Shown here one piece after another: positions 36,227-49,100 of a stretch of DNA of 64,000 nucleotides. This DNA is from Streptococcus sp. CF8_St5-11 (lineage in GTDB: Bacteria; Bacillota; Bacilli; Lactobacillales; Streptococcaceae): positions 744,001 through 808,000 of the forward strand of contig NZ_JANCOJ010000001.1 of assembly GCF_024295625.1 (NCBI RefSeq). The letters run 5' to 3'. A program made the translations under genes and the position numbers. The notes under the pieces are model-generated. The model did no database searches, was not told where the DNA came from, and saw only the letters and a program-made list of their open reading frames with translations. The number at the start of each line of letters is the position of its first letter. Position 1 is the first letter of the stretch.

Positions 36227-38656
36227 CTAGACAATCTCGAACTTGATCGTTCCGGCTGTCGTTCCAACCTTGATGGTTTGCCCTTCTTGGGCTTGGCCTT
36301 TCAGCAATAGCTCTGCTAGTTGATCTTCCACTTCGGTCTGCAAAACGCGACGGAGTGGGCGAGCTCCCATTTCTGGATCGTAGCCTTTGGTTGCTAGCAA
36401 CTTGAGCGCTGAAGGCTGGAATTTGAGGGTCATGCCTTGTTCTGCCAAGGTCGCAATGAGCGGTTTGACCATGACTTTCACCACCTGCTGCATGTCCTCG
36501 CTTGAGAGACTATGGAAGACTACCTTTTCATCAATCCGGTTGATAAACTCTGGACGATAGGTCTTCTTCAACTCTTCAAACATGCGTTTTTCCATATTGG
36601 CCTGGTCAAAGCGGATATCTTTGGCACCAAAACCAACTGTCTTATCATCCCGAAGAGCTGTTGCTCCCAGGTTTGAGGTCATGATGATAATGGTATTAGA
36701 GAAGTCGATCTTCCGGCCTTTGCTATCGGTTAAGACTCCGTCATCTAAGACTTGCAAAAGGACATTGAAAATGTCTGGGTGGGCTTTTTCCACCTCATCA
36801 AATAAGAGGACAGAATACGGTTTGTTGCGGACTTTCTCGGTCAACTCGCCCCCTTCTTCGTAGCCCACATAGCCTGGAGGGGCACCGTTGAGGCGGCTAG
36901 CGGCGAATTTTTCCATGTACTCACTCATATCAAAACGGATGAGGGCCGATTCATCATCAAATAAAACTTCCGCCAAGGCTTTGGCTAGCTCCGTTTTTCC
37001 GACACCGGTAGGTCCTAGGAACATGAAAGAACCGATCGGACGTTTATTGCTACGGATACCCGATTGATTGCGACGAATAGCCCGACTGATACTCGAAACG
37101 GCTTGATCTTGACCAATCACGCGCTTGTGCAATTCTGTTTCTAAGTTTAGGTACTTCTTGGCATCAGTTTGGGTCAGTTTTTGAGTTGGAATACCCGATA
37201 ATTGGCTCAAGGTCACCAAGACATCTTGGTCAGTGACCTCTTTTTTGTAGACAATGGGAGCAACCTCTACTTGTAAGAGCTGGGCTGCTTTCTTCCACTT
37301 GCCATCCATCAAAGCCCGGTCCAAGGCGGTCAACTCTTCTTTTACGTGACCGTTGGAATCGCGGTTTTGTACGGTAGCTGCCGCTTCATCCAAGAGATCA
37401 ATGGCTGAATCTGGTAATTGACGGCTGGTCAAATAGCGGTGGGAATATTTGACAGCTGTTTCGATCGCTTCATCGGTAATGGTCACATGATGGTGGTCCT
37501 GGTAGGTCTCTTTCAAGCCTTGGAGAATTTGGATGCTATCTGCAACACTCGGTTCTTCAATGGTGACTTTCGCAAAACGACGAGAGAGAGCCGCGTCTTT
37601 TTCGATATGCTTTTGGTACTCATCTTGAGTCGTAGCACCAACTGTGCGCAAGGTTCCTCGTGCCAGGGCTGGTTTTAGAATATTGGCTGCGTCTAAGGTC
37701 GAATCAATACCGGATCCTGAGCCCATAATGGTATGCAGTTCATCGATAAAGAGAATCACGTGACCGTCTTCTTCGATGTCCTGGATGATATTGTTCATCC
37801 GTTCTTCGAAGTCCCCACGGAAGCGCGTCCCTGCAACGACATTCATGAGATCCAATTCAAGAACACGCATTTGCGCGATTTCAGCTGGAACATTGCCACT
37901 AGCGACACGCTGAGCCAGACCTAATGCAAGAGCGGTTTTTCCGACCCCTGCTTCTCCCACCAATACAGGATTGTTCTTGGTCTTGCGGCTGAGGATTTGG
38001 ATCATGCGTGAAATCTCTGCATCCCGGCCGATCACAGGCTCAAGCTGGCCTGCACGCGCCATTTCTGTCAAATCACGGGTATAATCTTCAAGACCTCCAC
38101 TGGTGCTTGGGGGCATGCCCATCATATTTCCCATGGTTTGGCGGTTAGGGTTTTGGGCCCGGTAGAGGCTCCGGATGGCTTTGATATCATTCTTGTCCCA
38201 GCCTGCCTTGTCTTCTAAATTCTTGCGAAGGGAGGCAATAGGAACTCCCTTGTCTTGCTCTGTAAAGGCAAAGCCGGCAAACTCCATGACTTGGCTCGCC
38301 AAGGTCCCACGGTCTGCTAGAAGAGAGAGGAGCACATGCTCTGTTCCCAAGGTCTTGGCATGAAGGACCTGGGCAATCTCTCTTGCGTGCTTCATAATGG
38401 CTTCCATCCGATAAGAAAATGGGAAGATTTCATACCGATTGTCGCTTTGAAAAGCTTGGCCTGTAATATGCTCCGCCGCATCCTGAAACTCATCGATCTG
38501 CATAGGATAATCGTTAAGTACAGAACCTGCCACGCTATAGGGATTATTGGCCATAGCCGTCAGGAGATGCCAAGTATCTAAGGTATGTCCCTGATAGTGG
38601 CCTGCTAGTATTTGGGCCGCTTCTATACTTTCTAACAGTGCTGTTGAATAGTTCAT
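36227..38656 (-). CDS. clpC: ATP-dependent Clp protease ATP-binding subunit ClpC
   Basis: 809 residues. AAA+ unfoldase that works with ClpP and adaptors in protein quality control. Double N-terminal Clp repeats (1-150) are followed by AAA-1 with Walker A '[10 protein letters not shown]' (K240) and Walker B '[10 protein letters not shown]', a middle region, and AAA-2 with '[10 protein letters not shown]' (K554), '[11 protein letters not shown]' and sensor '[10 protein letters not shown]'. It abuts ctsR without a gap and shares its CtsR-controlled promoter. Confidence 0.95.
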   Translation of the reverse strand: MNYSTALLESIEAAQILAGHYQGHTLDTWHLLTAMANNPYSVAGSVLNDYPMQIDEFQDAAEHITGQAFQSDNRYEIFPFSYRMEAIMKHAREIAQVLHAKTLGTEHVLLSLLADRGTLASQVMEFAGFAFTEQDKGVPIASLRKNLEDKAGWDKNDIKAIRSLYRAQNPNRQTMGNMMGMPPSTSGGLEDYTRDLTEMARAGQLEPVIGRDAEISRMIQILSRKTKNNPVLVGEAGVGKTALALGLAQRVASGNVPAEIAQMRVLELDLMNVVAGTRFRGDFEERMNNIIQDIEEDGHVILFIDELHTIMGSGSGIDSTLDAANILKPALARGTLRTVGATTQDEYQKHIEKDAALSRRFAKVTIEEPSVADSIQILQGLKETYQDHHHVTITDEAIETAVKYSHRYLTSRQLPDSAIDLLDEAAATVQNRDSNGHVKEELTALDRALMDGKWKKAAQLLQVEVAPIVYKKEVTDQDVLVTLSQLSGIPTQKLTQTDAKKYLNLETELHKRVIGQDQAVSSISRAIRRNQSGIRSNKRPIGSFMFLGPTGVGKTELAKALAEVLFDDESALIRFDMSEYMEKFAASRLNGAPPGYVGYEEGGELTEKVRNKPYSVLLFDEVEKAHPDIFNVLLQVLDDGVLTDSKGRKIDFSNTIIIMTSNLGATALRDDKTVGFGAKDIRFDQANMEKRMFEELKKTYRPEFINRIDEKVVFHSLSSEDMQQVVKVMVKPLIATLAEQGMTLKFQPSALKLLATKGYDPEMGARPLRRVLQTEVEDQLAELLLKGQAQEGQTIKVGTTAGTIKFEIV

Positions 38657-39121
38657 CTAGTCGGTATTTCCTTTTCTATCTACTTGTTGAATGATTTTTT
38701 TCAGCATCGTTGCTCGTAGGATGAGAACATCTCGACCTAGGACCTCATCGGAGGTCGTCGCAAGCAAGAGCTGCGTTTCACGTCTTGTCAATAATTTTTC
38801 TTCATAGAGCATCTGGAGGATATCATTGAAGACCTGCTGGCTGATGGTTTCTCCAATATTGGCTGCCAAGTCTTGGAGCATCTGATGGTGATCTGAAAAC
38901 TGGACCTTGCCAATGCGGATATAGCCACCCCCACCGCGTTTGCTCTCTACAATATAGCCTCGACTCTCGGTAAAACGGGTCTTAATGACATAGTTAATCT
39001 GACTGGGTACGACCTGAAAGACATCGGCTAACTCACTTCTTTTGAGCTCTGCCATGCCAGCTTGAGCCAGCAAGGCCTTAATATAAGCTTCGATGCTATC
39101 AGATGTGTTCTTATTTGCCAT
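38657..39121 (-). CDS. ctsR: Transcriptional repressor CtsR
   Basis: 154 residues. It represses clp genes until heat inactivates it. The winged helix holds 'RSELADVFQVVPSQINYVI' and the glycine-rich wing 'ESKRGGGGYIRI' that touches the operator. The C-terminal helices ('RRETQLLLATTSDEVLG') are for dimer formation and McsB/ClpC contact in relatives; no mcsA/mcsB is present, as usual in streptococci. A CtsR box lies over the promoter. Confidence 0.95.
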   Translation of the reverse strand: MANKNTSDSIEAYIKALLAQAGMAELKRSELADVFQVVPSQINYVIKTRFTESRGYIVESKRGGGGYIRIGKVQFSDHHQMLQDLAANIGETISQQVFNDILQMLYEEKLLTRRETQLLLATTSDEVLGRDVLILRATMLKKIIQQVDRKGNTD

Positions 39122-39207
39122 GATGCTCCTTTCTGGCTTGTTTTTTTCTAGATGGATGCTCTGCTCTTTGGCCCATAAAAAATGGCCTTGGAGTGTTCCT
39201 TCTCATC

Positions 39208-39230
39208 ATTGACCTTATTTGACTATTATA
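39208..39230 (-). promoter_or_regulatory. CtsR operator and -10 of the ctsR operon
   Basis: AGTCAAATAAGGTCAAT (39208-39224, minus strand) matches the CtsR heptad direct repeat; TATAAT (39225-39230) lies directly upstream, with a weak TTTATT -35 at 17 bp. Confidence 0.85.
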
Positions 39231-39291
39231 CAATTTTTACGGCTGTAAATAAAGCAAAGACTCTATGGAAATAGGAATCTCTTAAGAAGGC

Positions 39292-39324
39292 AAAAAAAAG
39301 AGGCTAGTGAGAACTAACCTCTTA
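39292..39324 (-). terminator. Terminator of the fucosidase gene
   Basis: AAGAGGTTAGT and ACTAGCCTCTT pair, then T7-8 on the minus strand. Confidence 0.85.
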
Positions 39325-39337
39325 TGCGAAGAAGGAG

Positions 39338-42300
39338 CTACTCTTTGCGACGAGCGAATTTGGCGCCTCCGCCCAAGAAACCTAGACCAAGAAGGCCTAA
39401 CCAAGCAAAGAAACCACCTTCTTTTGTACCGGTTTGAGGTAGTTTTCCTTCCGATTGTAGAGAAGGACTTTCAACCACTTCTTTTTCCGGATGGTCTGAA
39501 GTCAAAACAGAAACTGCTTCTGGGGTTTTCGGTTGCAAGAGAACAGGTCTTCCTTTTTCTTTTTTGTCTTCAGCTTGAGAAAGAGTCATAACTTCTGGTT
39601 GCACCTTACTTGGGGTGACAGGAGTGGTTGGAGTCGGCATATCAGCTATCAACGGACTTTTTTCCGCTTCCTTCGTTCCGACTTCTGTGATCTGGTCCTG
39701 GGCCTCCACTTCGACAAAGGCATCGACTTCTGTCCGAATTTCTTTGCCTTCTTCTTGTCGAATCTCGATCAATTTCAACCGGCGTCCGACCTTTCCTGCT
39801 TGAAGGATCCGGCTTTCGCCCTTGGCCAAGTCCTTGTTCTCACGTGTTTGACTCTCAAATGGAATCTCCTCCGCTTCGATGAGAAGTTCTGGCTTTTCAA
39901 GAATCAAATCCCGAATACCTTCTTCTGGCCGTGTCTGCGTCAGGGGTTCATAATTGTGAGCATCTTCTAAGATGGTTTCAAGGGCTTCGACTTGATTAGC
40001 TGCAGCAACCAAATCTGGCCGCTCTTGATCCAACAACTGAGTCAAGTCCGTCAATTGTCCTTGAACCGTCGGTTTGAGATCTGCTTTCAAGCGATCGAGA
40101 GAAGTAGCCTTGATCTTTTCTACTCCTTCTCTGATGATCTGTTGCAGCTCTTCTTGACTGAGCAACTGGCTATCTTTCCCTGATAGGATAAATTGATCTA
40201 CCTGGATGGCTCTGGATGACTGAGGGTCATTGAGGGCTGGATCCAGATGCAAGCGTAGCTGGTGGTAGCCTTTTGCTAGGCCTTGCAGATTGACCAAACT
40301 CTGGTCGAGCTTGCGTTGATCTCCGTAGCCACTGAAATAATGATCGCCGTCGATCTCATAATCATGGCCACGCCCTTCTTCGAAGGCCATTTCTTTCCCA
40401 TCCAAAGTGACGCTGTAGAGACCATGACTTGGATCAACCACTCCTCGGACCTCCACGCCTGTGCCCTTAAAGGTAATGGTCACTTCAATGTGTTTCTTGC
40501 CTTCCTCATCGGTCACTTGGTTAAAGCTGGACCAAGATTCTGTGCCATTTGAGAAGTCTTTGTTGTCTGTCTCATGATGCCAGCCTTGGCTATAGTGCAG
40601 TTTTGGATCTTGGTCATCCACTTCTTTGCGATTTTCTGGCAACTGGTCTTCATTCATCACTTGGACTGTCAGTTCTGGAATAAAGCCGACCAGGCTTCCT
40701 TGATCCGGATGCAACAATTTGACCTTAAAGTCATAGACATCGGTCGCTTTCCCTGCAAAATCAAGGGTTGGAACTTGGACTGTTTTTTCCGTCTCTCCAT
40801 CTGCGAACTCAAGGGTGACGTTGGTATCTTTGTAGACCTTACCATGAACCCCTGTTCCCGGCTCTGTGATCAATTTCAGACTGGCACTTCCTTTAGAGCC
40901 ACCTTTTCTCTTGACGACGACTTGCGCTGGGTCGCCTTTTTTAACAGCTAGGGTTGGCTGAGCAAACTCAAAGAGACCCTTTTCTTGGTTATTGAGGGCA
41001 TAAATCCCTTCCGTTGCGATCGCATCTCCCTTGCTATTGACCAAGGTCAAGGTGTGAGATCCTGCTGCCAAATCCGATGTTTCATAGACCTTTTGGCTGC
41101 GTTTGCGGCTTGGACTTTGGGTATTGACGGTCGCTAGCTTTTGGCCATCGACATAGACATCCATTTCCCCATGACCAGGGTCGACAGTTGCGACGACATA
41201 GGCCTTGGTGCCTTCAAATTGATAGGTCACCGAAGCTCCCTTTTCTTTGGTCCACATAGAGGTGCCTCGAACGCCTTCTCCCTCTTCATTCCACTGGCCA
41301 TTGGACCGCTCTGCTGTCCGGTCGGAATGATAAGTCAAACCAAGCGGATAGCCATCGGTTTCTTCAATGCTGGCTGGTGTCTTATAGACAGAGACACCGT
41401 TCAAGATTGGAGTGGCTTGGGCATCAGTGATGGACACCCGAATATAGCGACTATCAACTGGTTGCCCTTTGATTAATCGGCGGTATCCCACAGTTGAGCC
41501 AGCTCCATAAGGAACCCATTGCCCATTCACTGCCACATCAATGGTGAAGCCAGAAATCCGTTGGCCTTTCTCGATGGTTTCTTTGAGCTCTACCACATCA
41601 AAGTGTTGCTCTTTTCCAAGATCAAGGACAAAAGAGCCGGTTTTGGCATCATCTGCAGGTGCCCAACTGGTCTTTTCATCGCCATCTGTCAAATGGCTGG
41701 CCTTGTAGAGAGGATTGCGCCGTGTCGAGTCAGCTTCTACCAAAGCTCCTGCCGCATAGTTCACACTGTAGAGTTGGTCCAAGGTCTGGCGGAATTCTTT
41801 CAAACGGGCCACATCGGCCTCCGCAAATTTTCCGTCTTGATTGGGTGGAATATTAAGCAGAAGCGGGGTGCCACGGCCGACCGATTTGAAGTAAATGTCC
41901 ATCAATTCGCGCAAGGACTTAGGCTCTTGGTTGTCATGGTAGAACCAGCCTGAGCGAATAGAAACATCGGCTTCTCCCACTGAGTATTGCTTCCCTTCCG
42001 GATCCCCGTGATTGAGGTAGCTATTAGATGGATTGTTGCGGATCTTATCTGGATTAACCTTTTGCCAAACCGGATCTCCGGCAATCCCCTTTTCATTTCC
42101 AATCCAACGAACATTGGTCGGCTCAGCTGAGAAGATAGCTATATCCCCTTGGGCCTTGCGAATGGCTTCAAACCACTTGTCAAAGGTATAGGTGACCTTT
42201 TGAGCCCCATCGCCACGCGCACCATCCATCCAGACTTCTACGAACTTGCCTTTGTTTCCATATTTAGGATCTTCAAGGATTTCTTTGAGCTGGTTGAGGT

Positions 42301-43048
42301 AGTATTCATTGTATTGGTCCTCTGTATCCATATGGTAGAGAGGGCTGTGAGCATCCCAAGGTGAGAGATAGACCCCCATGTCCATGTCATACTTGCTGGC
42401 AGAAGCAGAAACCTCGGCTAGAACATCGCCTTTTCCATCTTTCCAACCACTTTTGGCAATGGTATGGTCAGTGTATTTGGATGGGTACAAGAGGAAGCCA
42501 TCGTGGTGCTTGACGACCATGATCGTCCGTTTAAAGCCTGCATCCTTCAGGGTTTTGATCCACTGATCGGTATCCAGATGCTCTGGATAGAAATAATAAG
42601 GATCTTCTTGCCCATCTCCCCACTCACGATCGTAGTAAGTATTCATCCCAAAGTGGATGAAAGCCGCTAGTTCTTCGCGGTGGTATTGCATCTGAGCCTT
42701 GCTTGGAAGTGGTCCGTAATCCGCAATCTCAGTCTCCTCATCTAGAGAAGTGGCTGGTTGAGTGGCTTCTGTCCCTTGGCTGGCTGTGCGATTTTCTTTC
42801 TCGCTAGTAACTGCTGAGGGCTGTTCTGATTCTTCTTGGTGCTCGTTCACAGTTTTCTCCTCCTTTCCTTGATCTCCTGCATCGCTCGTTTCAACCCGTT
42901 CTTCACGCGGTTCACTATTCTCAGCTTGTTCCTCTGCGTAACTGGTAGTAGCTCCTAAAAAACAAGTCGCTACGACTACCGAGCAGACGCCTACCGAGAG
43001 TTTACGAATGCCAAATCGATTTCTCTGATCAACTAATCTTTTTCCCAT
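39338..43048 (-). CDS. LPQTG-anchored GH29 alpha-L-fucosidase
   Basis: 1236 residues. The signal has a YSIRK-like motif ('RFGIRKLSVGVCSVVVA'). The GH29 barrel occupies about 110-430: 'MQYHREELAAFIHFGMNTY', 'MVVKHHDGFLLYPSKYTDH' and 'EVWMDGARGDG', whose Asp (about D275) is the expected nucleophile. An F5/8 type C-like domain follows (about 440-560), then beta-sandwich modules, a helical stretch (about 1000-1040), a G5 domain ('KPELLIEAEEIPFESQT') and LPQTG (about 1203). It likely removes fucose from host mucin or Lewis-type glycans at the cell surface. The GH29-B (alpha-1,3/1,4) subtype is inferred. Downstream of the beta-galactosidase in the same direction. Confidence 0.9.
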   Translation of the reverse strand: MGKRLVDQRNRFGIRKLSVGVCSVVVATCFLGATTSYAEEQAENSEPREERVETSDAGDQGKEEKTVNEHQEESEQPSAVTSEKENRTASQGTEATQPATSLDEETEIADYGPLPSKAQMQYHREELAAFIHFGMNTYYDREWGDGQEDPYYFYPEHLDTDQWIKTLKDAGFKRTIMVVKHHDGFLLYPSKYTDHTIAKSGWKDGKGDVLAEVSASASKYDMDMGVYLSPWDAHSPLYHMDTEDQYNEYYLNQLKEILEDPKYGNKGKFVEVWMDGARGDGAQKVTYTFDKWFEAIRKAQGDIAIFSAEPTNVRWIGNEKGIAGDPVWQKVNPDKIRNNPSNSYLNHGDPEGKQYSVGEADVSIRSGWFYHDNQEPKSLRELMDIYFKSVGRGTPLLLNIPPNQDGKFAEADVARLKEFRQTLDQLYSVNYAAGALVEADSTRRNPLYKASHLTDGDEKTSWAPADDAKTGSFVLDLGKEQHFDVVELKETIEKGQRISGFTIDVAVNGQWVPYGAGSTVGYRRLIKGQPVDSRYIRVSITDAQATPILNGVSVYKTPASIEETDGYPLGLTYHSDRTAERSNGQWNEEGEGVRGTSMWTKEKGASVTYQFEGTKAYVVATVDPGHGEMDVYVDGQKLATVNTQSPSRKRSQKVYETSDLAAGSHTLTLVNSKGDAIATEGIYALNNQEKGLFEFAQPTLAVKKGDPAQVVVKRKGGSKGSASLKLITEPGTGVHGKVYKDTNVTLEFADGETEKTVQVPTLDFAGKATDVYDFKVKLLHPDQGSLVGFIPELTVQVMNEDQLPENRKEVDDQDPKLHYSQGWHHETDNKDFSNGTESWSSFNQVTDEEGKKHIEVTITFKGTGVEVRGVVDPSHGLYSVTLDGKEMAFEEGRGHDYEIDGDHYFSGYGDQRKLDQSLVNLQGLAKGYHQLRLHLDPALNDPQSSRAIQVDQFILSGKDSQLLSQEELQQIIREGVEKIKATSLDRLKADLKPTVQGQLTDLTQLLDQERPDLVAAANQVEALETILEDAHNYEPLTQTRPEEGIRDLILEKPELLIEAEEIPFESQTRENKDLAKGESRILQAGKVGRRLKLIEIRQEEGKEIRTEVDAFVEVEAQDQITEVGTKEAEKSPLIADMPTPTTPVTPSKVQPEVMTLSQAEDKKEKGRPVLLQPKTPEAVSVLTSDHPEKEVVESPSLQSEGKLPQTGTKEGGFFAWLGLLGLGFLGGGAKFARRKE

Positions 43049-43065
43049 ATTCCATTCCTTTATGT

Positions 43066-43130
43066 CACCAGGTAAAGAGGGTGGGGCTTCCCCATCCTCC
43101 TTCTTTTTACCTGTGAACTTTTCACCGTTT
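43066..43130 (-). promoter_or_regulatory. Long hairpin between beta-galactosidase and fucosidase genes
   Basis: CAGGTAAA pairs with TTTACCTG across about 30 nt that hold GG-TGGGG/CCCCA-CC. No T-run follows, so it may be an mRNA processing or stability element between two co-transcribed genes. Confidence 0.4.
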
Positions 43131-43152
43131 TTTGCTAGTTTCTCTAGCTGTT

Positions 43153-46100
43153 TTACTTGGCCTTATTGGCTCTTTTTTTCTGATCGTCCAGCACAGCACT
43201 GGCAAGGCCTGCCGCTAGGATTCCAGCAACGAGGCTTGCGACGCTTTCTTCCGTTCCTGTATTTGGTAATCTACCTTCGGAAACTGGAGCAGCTGAAACT
43301 GCTGGTGTTTGAGTTTCTTTCTCGACTTCCTTCCCTGCTGCATCTATCCCTTCCTGGCGCACCGCTTTGACCTCAAGAGATGCTTGAGGAGTTGCGATAG
43401 CTACTGGTCCTTCTGAAACATGAGGGCGCTCTAGGTTCGGAAGCGGTTGTGGTTCTGGTTGTGGTTCTGGTTGTGGTTGTGGCTCTGGTTGCGGTTGCGG
43501 CTCTGGTTGCGGTTGCGGCTGTGGCTCTGGTTGTGGAGTATCTGGAAGTACTTCTTTCGTGCCCACCTCTGTGATTTCTGCCACTGGATCTAGTTCTACA
43601 AAGGCATCTAGTTCCTTCCGGCTTTCCACACCATTTTCTTGAGAAACTTCCACCAAGCGCAATTTGCGGCCTTTTTGACCTTCTTGAACCACACGTTTCT
43701 CACCTTTTGGAAGATCCGCATTTGGACGTTCTAAGCGTTCAAAGTCCATCTCTTCTGGCTCAATCACCAACTCTGGCTTGGTATGAACCAGATTCTTAAC
43801 TCCTTCTTCAGGAATGGCTGAGCCTGTAGGTGCTTTTGCGGAGAGAGAAAGTTGATATACTTTTTCGACCTTGCCATCTTCTGAGACAACCTTGACAAGA
43901 ACAGGAGCATTGGCGCTTTTAGCATCCACGACCGTAACGGCTGTTCCATTCTTGCCTTGTGCGGAAACGATTGGACGGTCTCCCTCATACTCTAGATGAT
44001 AATCTGTCACATCTGGTTTAAAACCTTCTAGGTCTTTACCATTCACTTGGATGGTGACATCAGTTGTTGCCCGAGCTTCTTCCGTTGGTGCATAGGCACT
44101 CAGTTCAATAATTCCAATCCCTTTTAGATTCTCATTTCGAACCATTCTTAAGCGGATCGCTTTGGTTCTTGTTTCATTGAAGCTAAGGTTGGAGATATAG
44201 CCCGGTTCAAAGTCATAATCCAAGCTATAAGGAATTTCTTCCCAGTTAGAGGCCTGGTTAAATGGATGATCTGGAAGATTCTTCAGATTGCCATAATCAT
44301 CCGGAACATCAAAGTCTGGACCAATGTAGCGTTCAAGAACAGTTTTCGTTGGCAGACCTGTTTCCTGATCTGCAAAGAAGTCGACCGCTACTTTATTGAC
44401 CAAACGCTCTGTTACTTGACCATTTTTCTTGAAGATAAGACCAGCAAATACTTCAGTTTGATCCGGTTCTCTCTTCCAGTTGGTCCAGCGATAGTACTCG
44501 TTGTAGCCACCATCATTGATGTAATCGATATAGTCGATTTGATTTGGATCGAGATCATTGGTTTCACTAGCAAATGCCCTGGTATCTTCTGCATTGTAGT
44601 CACGGTTCACAGAGAGGTTTTCTCCTGTCTTTTCTGATACCCGGACGGTCAGCTGAGCTGTCAGATCATAGCCAATGACTTTTCCTTCCAGCGTGAAGCT
44701 GCCTTCGTGAGAAAGCGCATCAGCTGGTAGAGGCTTCCAGTCCACCGTCAGTTCCTTGCGTTCATAGCCTGTATCCCCTTGGAAGTAGACACCTACGGTA
44801 GATGGTAGAACCAGATCTTGACCAATTTTCACAAAACGGCTACCTGCTTCCACTGCTACTGGGGCAGCTTGTTTCAGTTTTTCTGCATCACTTGTGAGAT
44901 GGAGGCGATATTCTTGTAAGATGGTACCATCTTCCGCTTTATGGATGACACGGATTGGCTCCCCTTCATGGACACTTGGCACAACCGTTGCAAGACCGTG
45001 ATGGCTGGCTGTCGCTTCCACTTGTGGATAAGCCCGATCACGCGCATCGATGTAGTAATCGGTCACACTTGGGTTGACACCTGGCAAGACATCGCCATTA
45101 ACACGAATGGTCAACTGGCTCTTCTCTTCTGCCGCAACCTTATTGGCAAATATCTGAATCTCTGAAATAGAGCTTCCACGCTTGCCTTCTGGCGTCTTCA
45201 TACGGATACGAACAGCATAGGTGTCGACTTTATCAAAACTGAAATGATTCATCTTACCAGCTGCTACCGGTTCTTCAACGGTTAGGTTGCTAACTTCTTT
45301 CCAGTTGGCTGGATTGTTAAATGGATGGTCTGTTTCGTCTTTGACACGATTTGGATTGCTTGGAACCGTTGGGATTTGTTCCCCTGTATAGTACTCAATC
45401 ACATATTCACTTGGAGCCCCAACACCGTGGTCTTCGTGGAAACCAACATGGAGGTTATCCACTGCTCGCTTGGTCAAGATACCAGAATCCCCAAACAAGA
45501 TCCCAACCGAATCTTCCGCATTGTTACGACCCCAGTTGGTCCAACGGTTAGCTGGAGCATCGGTAAAGGAGATGACCTTGTCATTGACCTTAGCAACTGG
45601 ATCTGCATCGTTAGAGTCACTTGCAAAAGCGAGTGGCAAGACTGATCCTGTCCATTGCTCTGCTACGTTGGCCCCCTTGACTGTGTTTGCGGAAACACGA
45701 ATATGAAGACGTGTTGGAAGATCCGTTCCTTCTACACGACCGGCTAGGACAACTTCTCCTTCTTTGGCCAAGAGTTGCGGATCGACCGCATCCCAGGCCA
45801 CCTTAGCAGTATAGGTCTTACCATTAGAGTGATAGGTCCGCACGCTTTCTGGAAGGGCTGGTTTTTCTCCGACTGGAGTGGTAGTGCTGACTTCTTCTAC
45901 AGCGATAATGCCTTCAACCGTCACTTGAGCTTGGGCTTCTTTTTCCACACCCTCTACATGACCGGTGACTGTAAAGCTATGGTAATCCTTGACTTGATCT
46001 GCGGTTACAGCATCCCAGGTCACGCGTTTTTCTTTAGGGAATCCCTTATCATACTCGACCAAGACGGTCTCTGGAAGAGCTGGCAAAATGTTTCGATCTG

Positions 46101-49100
46101 TACTAATCCGTACAGGACGCACCTTGACAACCGTCTTTTCTTCAGGATTTGGTGTGATGGTAAAGCTGACTTCTCCCGTTTGTCCTTGGAAGTTGGCTTC
46201 TAAATGAACCAATCCTGCTTCTCGCAATTCCAAACCTTTATTGGTTGCGACGGCTTTTCCTTGGCTACCAGCTCTTGTCTTCACATCGATTTGATCTGCT
46301 TTGAGACTTGCCTGGCTACCATCTTGGTAATGGGCAATGACTTCAAGTGGTACCGTTTGGTCTTCCTTGAGTTCCTGTCCTTCTGGCAGACGCAATTCTA
46401 GGCGCTGGATCTGCGGACTTTCTTCTTGGAATTGAACTACATAGGTCTGTACAGCTCCCGTATCCTTAGCAGTCACAAAAATTTGAGCCTTCAAACCATT
46501 TTCACGATTAGCTTGTAGGACCGTCACTTGAGCATTTTCTGCACTTGCTGTGACTTGACCTGGCTCTTGACCATAAGCGAGGGAACGGAAAATGGTATGG
46601 TTGCCACTACCAAATTTTGGAAGAGCTACTCCATCTAGCTGAACCGTTGGTTTCTTAGCCTTGGTTACATCTCCTCCTGCAACCACTAGTGTCGCTTGGA
46701 CCGTTTCCCCATTGCCTAGGAGTCCTGTCGCCTTCAAGCGTGCTCCCGGTGTAGACAATTGATCTTCTTGACCAGCTTCCAAGGTCCATTGATCGACCTC
46801 ATAGTGGGCAGTGGTCCCATCAGTGAAGACTAATTGCACAGCCTTATCCACTGTTGCTAGATCTGCTCCCTGTGGGATTTGTTTGATGACTGGAAGGACT
46901 TGTTCCACGCCGATCACATCGACCAGAGCTTCGACCGTGCGTCCTTGAACATGACCTGTCACACGGACTTGGCCAGCACGGCTATAGTCTGCCGCATCCC
47001 ATTCAACAGCTTCTTCTTGGGCCTTGCCATCACTATAGACCACATTGACCTTACTTGGCAAGGTTGGTTTTTCTCCTAGATAAGCACTTTGTCGAACAGG
47101 TTCCACACCTAATACAGTGCGTTCTGCTTGGTCCTTCTTACCTGTAAAGAGGCTGACCTGGTCTGATTGCAAGCGATCTGAGTCTGCATACAGAGTAAAG
47201 GCACCTGCCTGCTCAGTTGATTTGACAATCACAACCCCTTTGCCGTTAAAGGCTTTGCGTTGCCATGAGCCATCTTCCTGCGCTTTGTAGCGTTCACGGC
47301 TGGCTTGTTCCCCATTATCGACACCGACAATTTGGCCTTGTCCATGCAAATGGAAATGTACCAAATTATTGGCAGTTGGTACGACACGACCTTCTTCATC
47401 GACGATTTCGTAGGTAATATAGGTCAAATCTTTGCCGTCCGCTGCAATCGCGTGTTCTTCTTTCAACAAACGGACACCCGCAGGCTTGCCGGCTGTTTCG
47501 ACTTGATCTTTCGCAATCACTTCTCCCGCTTCGTTGCGCGCAATAGCTTCTACTTTACCTGGTACATAAGGGACCAACCACTCTAGATAGAGTTCATCCG
47601 GATTTGCCCCTTCTTGGTAGGTCCGGCCATCAGCTGTGGTCTTCTTGGTAAAGGTCTTGACTCCTTGTGATTCCCCATTGACAATCAATTCCACACTGTG
47701 GGCATTAGAGAAGGTCCGAACAGGAATCCGGCCTTCTTCGTCCATGACACGATTGGCTAATTCTGGATTGTCCCAGTTCCAATGTGGCAAGAGATGGACC
47801 ATCGGATGTTTCTCTGCCGATACCCATTGACTTTGGTAAAGGTAAAAATCATTCTTTGGAAGGCCGGCAGTATCCACGATACCGAAATAAGAACTTTTCA
47901 CAGGTGTGTCATTTTGGTTGTGCCATGGTGTTGGCTCACCGATATAATCAGTACCGGTCCAGATAAATTGTCCTGCATAACCGGCATGATCACGGTCAAA
48001 GGTCCAAGAGGCGGTTGCTGTCCGACCCCAACCAACCCGGTCATTGCCGTAGTCTGATTGTTCATAGTGGCGGTCTTCTTGGTTGCTGCCGACCCATTCT
48101 CTTTCAGGATGATAGTATGAGCCCCGTGTCCGCGTTGCAGAAGAGGTTTCCGAACCATAAATGAGCCAGTTTGGATGTTTGGCCCGTAAGCTTTCATAGT
48201 TGGCCTCTGAATAGTTAAATCCAACCGCATCGAGCTCTGCTGCTACCTTTTCATGGCCTCCTGAGCCATCACCAAAGCGGAATTTATCAGCTCCCATGGT
48301 GACATAACGGGTTGCATCCACGTCCTTGATGGTCTTGACCAACCGACGAACAGTTGCGACAGATTTGTCTGAACCATCTGCTTCACCGACTTCGTTACCG
48401 ATTGACCACATGACAATGGCTGGATTGTTCTTGCCCCGCTCTACCATGGTTCGTAGATCGTAATCGGACCAAGTATCCCCCTTACGAGCTTCTGGGTGAG
48501 TGGCATCTTTTTCAAAGAAACGACCATAATCGTATTGTTTCTTACCACCATACCAGGTATCAAAGGCTTCTTCTTGGACCATCAAGCCCAACTCAGCAGC
48601 AATTTTTAAGGTTTGTTCACTGGCTGGGTTGTGGGTCGTCCGAATCGCATTGACCCCCATGTCTTTCATCTGTTTGAGACGACGGTATTCAGCCTTGTAA
48701 TTTTCCTCAGCTCCAAGAGCCCCGTGGTCATGGTGAAGGGATACTCCGTGGAATTTCGTCGCCACCCCATTGAGGAAGAAGCCACCTTCTGGCGTCCAGT
48801 TGAGATAGCGATAACCAAAGCGTTCCTTTTGCACATCGACCAACTGCGAATCCCGATAAACCCGCGTATACAAGGTATAGAGAGCTGGATGATCCGTTTT
48901 CACATCCCAGAGGGTTGGTTTTTCAACATGGAGGGTTTGAGATAGATTGATCTCTTGACCTGCTAGAACAGCTTGTGCTTCACTGCGCGTTTTTTCGCTC
49001 ACCACTTGGCCATTTTGATCGACAATTTCATATTCCGCATAAATACTATGAGCTTGATCATCTTGGTTGACAATGCGGCTCTTCACCACTGTATCTACTG

